From assembly GCA_918807975.1 (NCBI GenBank), contig OU964930.1, forward strand, positions 12,022,372 through 12,086,371: a DNA stretch of 64,000 nucleotides, in the 5' to 3' direction. This document shows, one piece after another, positions 27,701 to 39,700 of the stretch. The DNA is from Aplidium turbinatum (taxonomy: Eukaryota > Chordata > Ascidiacea > Aplousobranchia > Polyclinidae). The notes under the pieces are model-generated. The model was not told the origin of the DNA, made no database searches, and saw nothing but the letters and a program-made list of their open reading frames with translations. Position numbers and translations under genes: made by a program. Every line of letters starts with the position of its first letter. Within the stretch, counting starts at the first letter, position 1.

Positions 27701-30700
27701 GCTTTTTTCAACCGGTTCGGGTTTGGTTAGGGTTTGAGCTAACTCAAATTTTCGGTTCAGTTCCGGTTAAGGTTCAGACAAAATCGCACCAAAACCGGTT
27801 TACAAAACCCGGTTCGGGTTCGGTTCGACTCCCTGATTTTAACCCATGATGATTTTGATGAAGAAAGAAATGTAATTCTTCATTGTGTAGAAAGGGCAAG
27901 GCGGGATTATCCAGATTTCAAAAAAGCCACATTGTCACCCTCCAAGATGTAATTATTGACGTATTGGGAGTTTAGTTCAGTTTCGTTTGCCTGATCTAAT
28001 AGCAAATAAGAGAAACCTGGATGATGGGCGACACCTTGACGCGGTGTTCAGGCTTTTAACTAAGGTAGCCCTTACAAAAATAGGCATAATATTACTACAA
28101 TTTTTGATCAAATTAAACTTTTCTTGTATCTTTTAAACATCGATCGATACCAGATATGTGGCAATGTCAGTCAGAAATGATTATTTTAGATGTTAGCAAG
28201 GGCATAGAGATAAAAAAAATCACTTAAAAACCACCCCAAAAAAAATTTTTTTTTTTTACCATACGTTTTCCCATATGGCCTATACTGAAAATTTCAAAGG
28301 GCCATTGCTTGGCGAATACTTGAACAAACCTGCTCAAATTTCATACGCTTTTATGAGGTTGGTATGAATTTGTACCATGAATTTTACCAGAATAACTTGC
28401 ATTCTTGTTAAGAAATTAGTCAAGTCGGTGTGGTTTCGACTATCACAGCTACATTGACCTCTACTGTGGCAAGGAATACATATAAAAACGATAACTTTCT
28501 AGCAATGCAATGTTCAGGAACATTTTGGTTCTGGTTAAGAGATTTGTCAAATATTAACACTGGTTATCATGGAAATATACAAAACAACGTGCTTTTCCAA
28601 CAGTGTTGGCAAGGTAATAAGTATTTTATTTGCAACGAGCCATGCATGAAAGTAAAGCTATCAGTAAGATTTGTAAAAAGCTGGTATGATTTAAAACTAT
28701 GTTGACAGTGTATTTTTTATGATTTAAAAATACATTGAAACACCCTTACTTTGGGAGGTTTTCTTGATGTGCTTGGAGTGGGCAAAGTTGATGGTCGTTG
28801 CACAGCCACAGCTGTGTGGATTGTAGGCATTGGGTTTAAATTCCAGTTTAGCTTTTTTCGTTTTCCGTTGATGTTCAACTCTTCTTCAAAATGCTTTATG
28901 CAAATGACTGAATTTTGCGTTGGGTTCCAGTCTATCAAATCAGGCTTATTCAGAGGAAAAGAAAAGGAAGATACTTTGTTTTCTTTTTCAGATTTGGAAA
29001 CATAACCCAACTTGCAACCGTAAACTGCACAGTTGTTCACCATCTCTGATATTTAAATTTTTACCATTGTACAAATCTGGTACCTGTTTTAATTATTAGC
29101 CTACAACTCCACAGTAGCCTATGCCGGTAACATAAATGATCATCTATAAAAAAAATCAATCATTACAGTAGGCTGTAACGTCATCACTTTGTCGGTTCAA
29201 TAATTCGGTAGGCCTACTCTGACAGTCTAATTATTGTTTACTGGAGTCTATTGCATTGTGACTGATCCATAGGTGTTATTTTATGAAAACCTAGAAAAGC
29301 TTTTAATTTTATGACCCAGTCAGACTAGATAGGCCTAACCGTACATCTGCCAGTAAAAACTCCTCAATCTCAAGCTTATCCCAGCACCCCATAATTTCAC
29401 TGCTTGATTTGTCTACGGTACCGTAATGTCAGCCGGGAGTTCTGGTCGGACTGTATCACACTGCACATTTTTATTGGCTTAATCATGGCCACCTGGAGAT
29501 ACGGCCTGATTTGTCACATTTTGCAGATTTTGATTACAGCTACTGCTAGTGCTTGACTGACATTTTTTGAGATGTTTTTACTTTTTGCGGTTTCCTAATG
29601 ACAAAAAACTTTTTTGTTGCCTTGGGGAAGCAGTAGCAAATGAGAAAAAGTAAGTTGAAAAATGCAAAATCAGACTGTTATTGAAAATTAACAGTCTGAC
29701 TAAAATCTACAGAATCAAATTTTTCTTTGTTTTTCAACATGTGAGGATGTTAAAACCTATTGTGTCATCTGGGGAAAAGAATAAAGAAAGCGTAAAAATC
29801 TAATTTTTAGAAAAATTTGTTTAAACGTTCGCCCAAGTTAGAAAAACCTGGAAATTTCTGCAAAATGTGACAAATCAGGCCGTATCTTTAGGTGGCCATG
29901 GCTTAATCCTAAACAGGTATTTAGTAAATTTCAGTGACACCACTGCATACTGTTGACACTAGCCTACCCCTTTTATGTTTTGATTTTACAATGTATCAAT
30001 TTTTGAATGTAGGCTACCGTACATTATTTTTAAATTTGCACTTTTTCAGATTTTTTAAGTGCAAGATAATTGTACTAAAATGTATTGAACTGTTGAACTA
30101 ACCCTTCTAACAACCATTGAACTAACCCTAACCCGTTTGATCTTGCAGCTTCTTCGTTCACGAAGTCACAAGCTAACCAACTGAGTTATGGCAACCGAAC
30201 AAATCTATATTCAAATCATCATAACCATCAAAAACAAATTTATTTTTTATTGAATTGCTAAGTCTCTTGCAACAGTCTTTTCGTGTCTCACTGAGAAGAT
30301 AAAAGTGTAACATAAAATGGTTATAGGTGAATTGTTCGTAAACAGTTTTTCGTAAAACAATTGTTCGTAAACAATTGTTCGTAAAAGCAATTCTTCGTAA
30401 AGCAATTCTTCGTAAAGCAATTCTTCGTATACATCAATTCTTCGTATAGGTGAATTGTTCGTAAACAGGTGAAAGGTCAATTGTTCGTGAACAATTTTTC
30501 GCAACAGCAAGGTTTGTCTTGCAATTTCTGATGAAGGTGCATAATGCAAATTTTCCTGAATAACCAAGTTACGAGACATAAACAAATAAGCACAATGAAA
30601 AAGCGCATTTTTTGTTATTTATTGGAATACAACAATTGTCTGTGTTTAGCAATTCTTTGCTTACACTACCAATACTACTTTAAGTAATTTCGTACAAATT

Positions 30701-33700
30701 GTCCACAAGCCAAGTTTAGTATGAAGTATTGTGTGCAATTCCACGCAAGTAGGCTAATCACAAATTCCATCATCTTGAAAGTCTTGACGCCAGGTTCGGA
30801 CGACTCTAGTTAGTCTTTCTGCACTGTCCTTATACTTCTTCTTTGGAGGGGGTCCTGCCTGGCCACTGACATACTGTTCAATGCGAACCTCATTTAGGTT
30901 TTGCTCTCGCTTGATTGCAGATATGAACTTCCAAATATCTGGATGATTTGCAGATACCTGGAACATGAACCCTCTGTGCCATCCTTCAATGCTATTATTA
31001 GTTTTGAGAAGGCCACTGAGGACGCCATCATAGCAGTTCCACATTTGAATTGCAAACATTGGAGGACGGCGCCCTTGACGACAATCTGGGCGCCCAACCC
31101 AAGTGTCTTCAAAGTAGTCAATTACTGGCTGAGCAACATTTGGTAATACATTCCCATCGTTTTTCTCCAAATGCACTGGCACAAATGGAAGAACCAGCCA
31201 CGGTGAGTTGAAAGTGGGTACTCTTTGCTCACTGCATTGACCATGGCCATCTCAAAGTCAGTCATGATTGTCTCTGGAACAGCAACAGCAGGTAACAACT
31301 CCATGAATGTATGTCCCTCTCCTTTTGTCCCCCAGCCGGGCATACACCAGAGGCATTGAAGTGTTTTCCGTCAGTCCGTGTATAATAATTGTGTAAAGCT
31401 GTTCAAACAGTGAAGGCACTGCCTTGAAGGTGCCGTCAGCATACCAGCGCTTTGAACGGGCAAGGAGCTGCAGATTTCTTTCAGTGGCACAATTATGTGT
31501 TTAAGCACAATTAGCACATCTCTAGCATATAGGCTACCCTAATTGATTGTTCGTAAACAATTGTAACTGTTTTTTTAAAAAAAAAGCTGTAGCCTAACTT
31601 TTATGAACATTTGTTTACGAACAATTAGTATTACGGTCAATTGCATGCCCGAAGAATTGCTTTACGAAGAATTGCTTTACGAAGAATTGCTTTTACGAAG
31701 AATTGCTTACGAGCAATTGTTTTACGAAAAACTGTTTACGAAGAAAACGTCGGACACCACATAAAATAGACGAAGGTTAGCTTACCAACATATGCTGTTA
31801 AGATGGTGATTTGTTCTGGCAAATATCCTTGCTGAATGAAATATTGTGATAGCGTGACTACAAAGTTTGCTTCGTACTGGTTGACCTGAAGAAAAAGAGA
31901 TTATGAAACAACGGGCAACAAAGAAATGCAAATGCTTCGCAATTCCATCTACTATTATAAGACCATCCACCTTGCTTCTTCCATCTTTAACATTATCTTC
32001 TTTGTGCTCGTGGGAAAGAAAGAATACATTTTTCTGAACTCCAGTGACGTTTTCGTAATCAAGCACACTTTCATGGTCACGAAGATCTTCATAAATGTGT
32101 GGACGAAGAAGATCAGCGATTCTGGGTCTCATCCGATGCTGCAGAGCCAAGGTGCTGCATGGAATCCCGTTTTTGAACTGAAAAATTAAGAATTTTTTTG
32201 CTTCAGTTGCAAAAAAAAATTTACTCTAATTGCCCGCAATTATAACAATTAATACGAGAATATCCAAATGATACTATAGAATAGTCCACACTGACTCAGC
32301 GCAATGCGTTATATGTTCATGCGTTTGAGAAAGCCTGCACTACATGCGGTCCGCAAATGCGTTTTGTGCGACCTACGAAAACATTTGAAAGCATGTCAGC
32401 AACTGAACTTTGTTTATCTTCTATAAATAACCTTTAACTCTCTTTAATTGATTTTCAGCAAATATTCCAATTCTTCTATGACGTTGTAAGAACTGTGTAC
32501 GCCACGTAAACAATTATGACCATTACCCCTCATAAAAAATAGGTGGCCATGTTATGACCAGGCAAAATATCAAATATGATTCTTCGCCCAGACACTTTGT
32601 TTAGTTTAGGCTACTGTAGTCTGGAAGTTGATTATTAGGCCTATAAGAGAACGCAGTACTGAAAGATGGCCCATACAGGATAGCCTACTGGAGAAAAGAA
32701 ATCTCTTATACAAACCATAGACAGATAAAACCAAGCATCCACACGGCATTTAACATAATACAATAAAGTGAACATAAACTATAAACTACACTATACGAAC
32801 ATTTTCACCCATACACATGTTAGCCCTTTCTCAAGTAACTGTGTAACTTCGTAATGTAGCTTATAGCTTATGTTCACTTTAATGTATTATGTTAAATGCC
32901 GTGTGGTTGCTTGGTTTGATCTGTCTATGGTTGAAGAAAGTCACCTCTCTACCAAAACTACATCATACAAACGCACAACAACGTTGACATGCGGTCAACA
33001 AAAATAGTTTTTTTCCTATTGCTGTTCTGGTATCGTTGTGACTTGTGCAAGCCTACTCCAGAGTATAGACTTTATAGTTTGAAATGTTGGTAAAGAGTAG
33101 TTTAAGTTAATCTACAATTTCTAAAGGATAAATCGTTTTTAAAATATACCTGCAGGTTACTACAATTAATTTACTTAAGTAGTCCAACTTTAGTTCAAAA
33201 TACATAACAATATTAGACTGGGAAGTTTACCATTCTCTCAAACAAAGAAACATCCAGGTTGAATTTCCTTGCAAGTTCGTAAACAGTAGGAGAAGGTTTG
33301 AGCTGTTGATGATCTCCAATGAGAATGAGATGCTCCGTAGCTTGAGGCAACGAAGTCACGATGTGAGCTTCCAACACTTCGGCTGCTTCTTCAACCACAA
33401 CTACTTTAGCCTGAAGATCATACGCTACATCACTCCAGCACGAAACTTTGCGAGAAAATTTGAACTAGCAAGGAACACGCACTAAGCAAGCTCTAATCGC
33501 GTTTGCCAAACATGTGAGCAGTGGCGGCTAGTGGTGTTTGTGAGCAGTGGGGCTGCAATAAATAGTCCGGGGCGAAGCCCATCGCTGAAGGCGAACGATT
33601 TCGCGTGGGGTCTGGGGGGTTTCCCCCAGAAAAGTTAAACATCACATTAAATTCAGTGCGCTCTGAGCACGTTTTTACCCCAAATTTTAAAAAAATGCAA

Positions 33701-36700
33701 TCAAACTTTGTTGAAAAGTTGATGTATTCCTAAGCTGTAATTAAAAAAAACTAACAGTATTGCTTTGGAAACAATCTTTACTAGTATTGAGCTTAGTCTT
33801 TACTAGCCTAGCCGTTGCATACAAGGTTCAAGTAATTTTGAGATGCCCTAGGCTGGACTAGCACTTCCTATAACCTGTGGAATACCCTAACTCTACAGCT
33901 AACACTTCTATATTCATGGCTCATCGCTACTCTGCGAAATAAACACTAACTTTAGAAAGTCTGTAAAGTTATTCGGTTAGATGGGTCTGTTTTCCATGCA
34001 GCCCCAACAGATTCAAAAATTGCTGTAGAATACCAAAAGAGGTGGAGCTTCAAGGATAATTTTTAGTCAATCAGAGCGCTTGGACTCCAGAACTCGGGCT
34101 ACAGAGAAGTTTGCCTAAAGTCGGTGTTGCCAAACAAAACTTTTAATATTTTAATTTTCGATCCGCAATTCTTAAGTGAAATAAGTAACCGGGTCGGACA
34201 AACAGAGGAAAACATATTTTTCCTTTTTTCTTTTTTTCAGGTGGAGCTGCAGCCCTACAGCCCCATGGCACGAGCCGCCACTGCATGTGAGTACAAGTCC
34301 AAGCCAATGGCTTGATCTACAGTAGGTCTACAACAACAAAAAATCAAACAACGAGTAGCCTATTGAGCCTGAGCTAAGGTGTTACTTCGAGGACAGCTCT
34401 CGGTCTTCGGTTGCCTACCTAGTGAATATAGTTTCTCTTGGTAAGCTAACACTTCAACTGCAAGGCACTTTTCAACAGTCAACTGAAGTAACTCAGTTGC
34501 TGCGTTGGTCGTTCACAGCGCTTGCAACTAAGACTTATGCCAGATTGCCAAGGTTAATCTTCAGAAACATTTTTTCAATCCGAAAATAAGTTTTTCACAA
34601 TTATTACAGCAGTTCCAAATTACAAGATCAATTTAACAAAAAGACACAATTATGGCACCACAAAACACTAACCGGCAGTTTGTTGACAATGTCTCGATAT
34701 TTAGCGGCACCAGTCGTTGTCATTCCGATAACAGTTGCATTCCGCATAATGGTGAGGTTATCTTTGTGTTCAGCGACTGTCAACCGTTTACACAGCTGGT
34801 CGTATTTGACCAAGTCCGCATTCATTTTGTCTTTCAAATAGTTGCGTAGATCCTGTATCCAACGCCTAGAAACCACCAAAACAAAATAAGCCCTTTCAAG
34901 TGTTTTGCGTTTCTGGTCGGCTATATTAAGAGCTTATATAAAAATGTGTTTTGGTTCACGTTGTTAATATTTTTGAGTTATAGAGAAAAAGCTGCTTTTG
35001 ATCGATTGGTCACTGATGTGCCCTGTTCAGTGTTCACAACTTAAAAATAAAACCCAGCACGTAGATTGTGAAGGTCAATTGTACGTTTAAAGAGGCACAG
35101 CCTGATATACTACAATGGCCTATTATTTCTAAGATTGCAAGGAACCCTTTTTATTAGCGTGCAATTTTGTCTGGACAGCTGCCCACTGCTGTACAAAAAA
35201 GAATAGATTTGAGGCCCCATAAAGTATTACATTTTTTTTAATCTGGTAAATTCTTTCATGCAACTGCCCAATGTTGCCTTTTTACTAAACATTTTGCAAT
35301 GCAGATCCTATGCTGTATTATGTTATTAACGCATCCTGAAATGTTTCACCTTCATGCAAAGCAACAACTTGTGCTCAATAAAAAAAGTTCTTAGTTGCAC
35401 ACAGCAGCGGCGCCACGGGGTGGACTAGGGTGGACATGTCCACCCCACTGCCGGCTGTTAAGTTTTTTAACAGCACAAAAACTCAACAGCCGGCAGCCTC
35501 AAGCTAAACCAAAGAGCCACTTTAAAGAACCACTCACTGACTTCAACACCATTCGTCATAGCACATGACTAGGGAACTGTGTTCCGAAAGCTAGTGTAAT
35601 TCGATATTGCCAAAACGAACTCGCAGCATCAGGCTATAATAGGTCGTTACTATTTACACTGTGAAGTAAGCAACGATCATGCTGCTAAAAGCGAAACTCA
35701 ATCAACTAAATAAACTATTATCTGCGACCTGTCATGTCATCACAAAGACTTGAACATCTGGTGCAGATCAGCAGTGAGCGAGACATTGCCGATAACACTG
35801 GTCCTCAAAAATTGGTGAAAGCTTTTAAACTGACTTGCGAGCGCAAAATAAAACTTTAGTGCAGTGATTCTTAACCTATGGCAAGGGGTATTATTGGGTA
35901 ATAGCCTTGTTTTTTTAAATTCTGTTTAAGGGGCCACATAATACATTTTTATGAAGCCGCCAATCATTGCAGCAGCTCCATGACATAAAATAACGACAAG
36001 CTTGCTAACATCATAATCGGCAATTCTATGGACCGCCGAGGAAATTAAAGTGCGCTCAATGGAAAACGAGCTTTTGACCTCTTTCAATTTCCTTTGTTTA
36101 TTTTTCAATAAACTTCACAACCGAGCTGCAGTGAGTCACATCGCAATCAATAATCTTAGTGACCATACTTTACGATAGCATATTACCTCGAAATATATTT
36201 GTCCACCCCACTCATTTTTGGCTGGCGCCGCCCCTGGTTGCACAGAATTGCAAGGTAGCCTAATTCAAGCTAATTTGTAAGGCAATTATCATAAGCACAC
36301 TTTTAGTTAATTCAAGTCACTCAATGACACAAAAATCGGAACTGTAGAAAGTGTGATCTAAGGCAAAGACAAATTGTTTCTAACCGGTAAAGCTTCCATC
36401 GATCTGCTGGCTTCAGTTGAAAAATGTTAGTGACCATTTGAGCTGTTTTCTCAGGCATGATGTCAGCCTGTTTGATGTTGTTCTTAATCTTTGTCTTTTC
36501 TTCCCTTGAAAAGCTCCTTCCCAAGGCTGTCATGTTGTTTTTGTTTGACCATAAAAACATTAGTGTTTCGATTCCCCAAGTTGGGGCACATCACACATTA
36601 GAGTAAGTTGCTGATGTCAAAAACGACAACATTTATGTTTGTGCCAGTAAGGCATAAATACTATAAAGCCTATATTGCGTAAAAAAACTAGCTATTAACA

Positions 36701-39700
36701 TGTTGCAAGTCTGTTTGAGACGGCGAAAAATTAATAGCTAATAAAATAGTTTTTGTAGCTTTAAGTTTTCCAAGTAGCCTACGATGGAACAAGTTTGAAA
36801 GCTTTACATTTTTGAAATCAACTTCCAAACAATCAACATTTTCGCTACTCTTTCAAAACGTTTCGATGTGGAATAACTATTAAGCCACTTGCTAAAGTCA
36901 GTGGTCTCAACCTTTTTGTATCCATAGAACTCATTCAAAAAATCGTCAACTCTTCGAATCCAAAACTTTACAAAATCGCTCGTGACATAAAAATTTCAGT
37001 GCTCTCACATTTTATTGCTTTTTTCAGCATCAATGTATATTTCCTAATCCTGTGAAAATTTTGCACGGACCACAGGTTGGAAACCACAATCTCAAAACCG
37101 TCATTCTGACAGAGTGTTAAACAGAACATTTTGTCTCTGATATAAACAACATCCTTTTCAATAACTTACTTATTAGGAATTCTATTGCAGATTGTTTCAG
37201 CATCTTCTTTTTCTTCATCATCAGTTTCGGGTTTTTGGAAGCATGGATTTGTTTGTTGCCATAGCTACAACCTTCTTCGTCAGAGTCTGAAATAAAAATT
37301 GCAATATAACGGCTGCTTTAGAAGGTGATATAGTGTAGTTAAAATAATTGTCTCAGAGTTGTATGCGTAAAACTGCTTCACTGCACAAGTGCGCACGTGA
37401 ACCCCCTTTGAAGTTGCTGAAAAGGATTATTGCTTTATGGTTGCTGAAAAGGAAAGTTTGAAAATAATGAAACTTGACGTAAACCAAACCAAACGTCATC
37501 AGCAAAAAGATTGTGATCTAATGATGCAACATGTTTATAAAACAGAAACCTATTTGCTTTTTCGGGCACTTTTTGCCTCTCACCAGGGTTGCCAATTTGG
37601 CTTTTTTGAAACCAGATTTTGAGAATCTGGCTGTTTTTCAACTCCCTTGGCTTATTTTTTTGAACTAAAAAAAGCCAGAAAAATTAGGCTTTTTCTCGCT
37701 TTTTTTCTTGTATCTTCGATTTTTGTCAAATTGATGAAAAGCCAACATAATTTTGGCTTTTTTTGGCTTAATTGTATCTTTCCCAATTTTTTTTTAGAAA
37801 AAAATTCAGTCAGCGTCAATCGGAGCAGTAATTTCAACCTTATATTTGGTTGTAGTGTCCGACCGAATGTCGTTTTGAAGCCGAAACTAGAAAATTTTCT
37901 AGTTGCTTGTCTTTTCATTAACTATGTTTCTGCGTTGTCGCTGAAGTCAAAGTTCGGTGGGACACTATTTGGTTGCATAGACGTAGCCAGGGGGGGGGCG
38001 AACGGGGCCATGGCCCCCCCCCAAATTTTCAAAGGTTGGACGCCGAAGTTGAATCCTTTGTTGAAAATATAATATAATTTGTATAAATTTATATTGTTTT
38101 CCAAGACATCTGGCTATTAACACCCCCCAGGACTTGTTTTAGACACACAAAAAGACACCAATAAATTTTGCAAATCGTAAATCGCGCAAAGTTTACGCGA
38201 TTTACGCTTCTTTTAACTAATCTGTGGAAGCAATTTCAGAATCGCTTACTCTGTAGGGTTTTTGTGTTCCCTAATTTTAGCCGCAGTTTTTGCCCGTTTG
38301 TGTGTAGATAAGAGCTACCTTTAATAAGTTAATAGCTGTTTATCTGCTAATAAGTTTCATACAAATATTACCCTGAAAGTGTTTCCAGAAAGCGTTATAA
38401 TCCATTATTTAAGTGTAATTTTGCAAAAATTTTCCGGGGGAGCATGCCCCCGGACCCCCCTAGAATACGCGTGCCTTCGGCACGCTCTAACCCCCACCAG
38501 CTTTGCTTAACCCACCAGGATGCGCCACTGCACATCAGGTGGCGATGTCTTAAATCAAACATTTTGTCGTTCTCTTCAATTCATCAAATATTTGGCCCCC
38601 CCAAAATTTTTTTCTGGCTACGCCACTGTTTGGTTGTGCACTTTTTATATGTGTATGTTTAATGAATACTAATTGGCTTTTTCTTGGCTTTTATCAGCTA
38701 TTTTCTACTGGCTTTTTTTAGGCTTTTTTTGTGACTAGGTCTGGCTTTTTTTGGTAAAGACAGGTTGGTAACCCTGCCTCTCACCGTAACTTAGCAGCAT
38801 GAAAAACCATCATGCGCTTTAACAGTTTTCTCCCTGACGTGATAGCTTATACTTTATTGTACTTACTGTCGACCTTATCAAGCACACACACACACTATAA
38901 AAATAAACTACCGGTAATGATAAACATCTTAATATTAAAATGAAGCATTTACCTTTTAACATGTTGTTTATGTTCTTCATTGATAAAGTAGGCCTACACC
39001 AAACAAATATATATCCAATGGAATGTTCAACTTTGCTTGAAAGTCCACTATGGGATTTGTCTAAGGCTTAGACAACAGTTTAAGCTTACAGTTTACTGAC
39101 CACTGCGCGTTGGTTAATTCAAGCAAGCTTCTGTATCTTTTTTGGTCTATAAAGGCTCAAAGAAGCTTAAAAAAGAAATGTTTGGAGATGCAGTACCGTA
39201 CTACTAGATATTTAATAAGCTAGAACAGTAGCATATTACCAGGGTGGTCCAAGACTGCATGAGGGGCCGCATGAAAGTTTAAGGAAAATTTTACGGGGCC
39301 CCATAAAAAATGATTTTCAGCTTGTTTGTGAATTTAAAAATTATTTTTCAGCTGGTAAAAAGGATACAATACACGACACTATCATCGTCATCAACCAATT
39401 TTGATTATAAAGACCACGAATAAATCCTCATGTTGTGGGTTTGGCCTGTCTGTCTGTCGAGAGTGAAGTCGTCCTCTCCACATCTCTCAGTCTGTTGGGT
39501 TGGCAGAATCTATGTCCGGGGCTGAAATGTCACGCTTAACAAGTTCTTCCCATGAACGTTTTGGTCAACAAAATAGAAAACCAAAACAATTCATCATTTC
39601 GCCCCGATAGCTCATGGTTAGCGAGTGACTTCGTGAACGAAGAAGCTTCAAGATCAAGTGGTGCTGGTTCGACTCTCGGGGTGTATGCTTGAGCAACGCA

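Larger units (their letters stand above)
26212..27951 (+). pseudogene. Unrecognised transposon ORF, right inverted arm, split by nested hATs
   Basis: Same protein as at 23585-23953: [20 protein letters not shown] to [10 protein letters not shown]. It is interrupted at 26483 by a 1,353-bp hAT and resumes at 27844 with [20 protein letters not shown] to SPSKM. Differences from the left arm are few. Confidence 0.7.
22731..28341. mobile_element. Unclassified DNA transposon rearranged into a long inverted repeat
   Basis: Left arm 22817-23983 and right arm 26193-28341 are inverted copies once later insertions are removed. Both carry the same ORF. The left terminus starts TAGGGTGGGTCAAAAAAACC; the matching right terminus is missing. 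The middle (23984-24290, plus strand) encodes [20 protein letters not shown] and [15 protein letters not shown]. The left arm thus seems to be an inverted copy of the 3' half that replaced the 5' half. I do not recognise the superfamily. Confidence 0.6.

Noticed and set aside
30330-30480. CRISPR-like appearance of regularly repeated short units
   Set aside because: Units are directly adjacent without unique spacers, are mirrored at the other end of a MULE, and the DNA is animal.
39601-39690. Possible functional tRNA gene
   Set aside because: The anticodon arm region is too long and the same unit occurs in at least two more truncated copies with a common 3' body, so it is a SINE.
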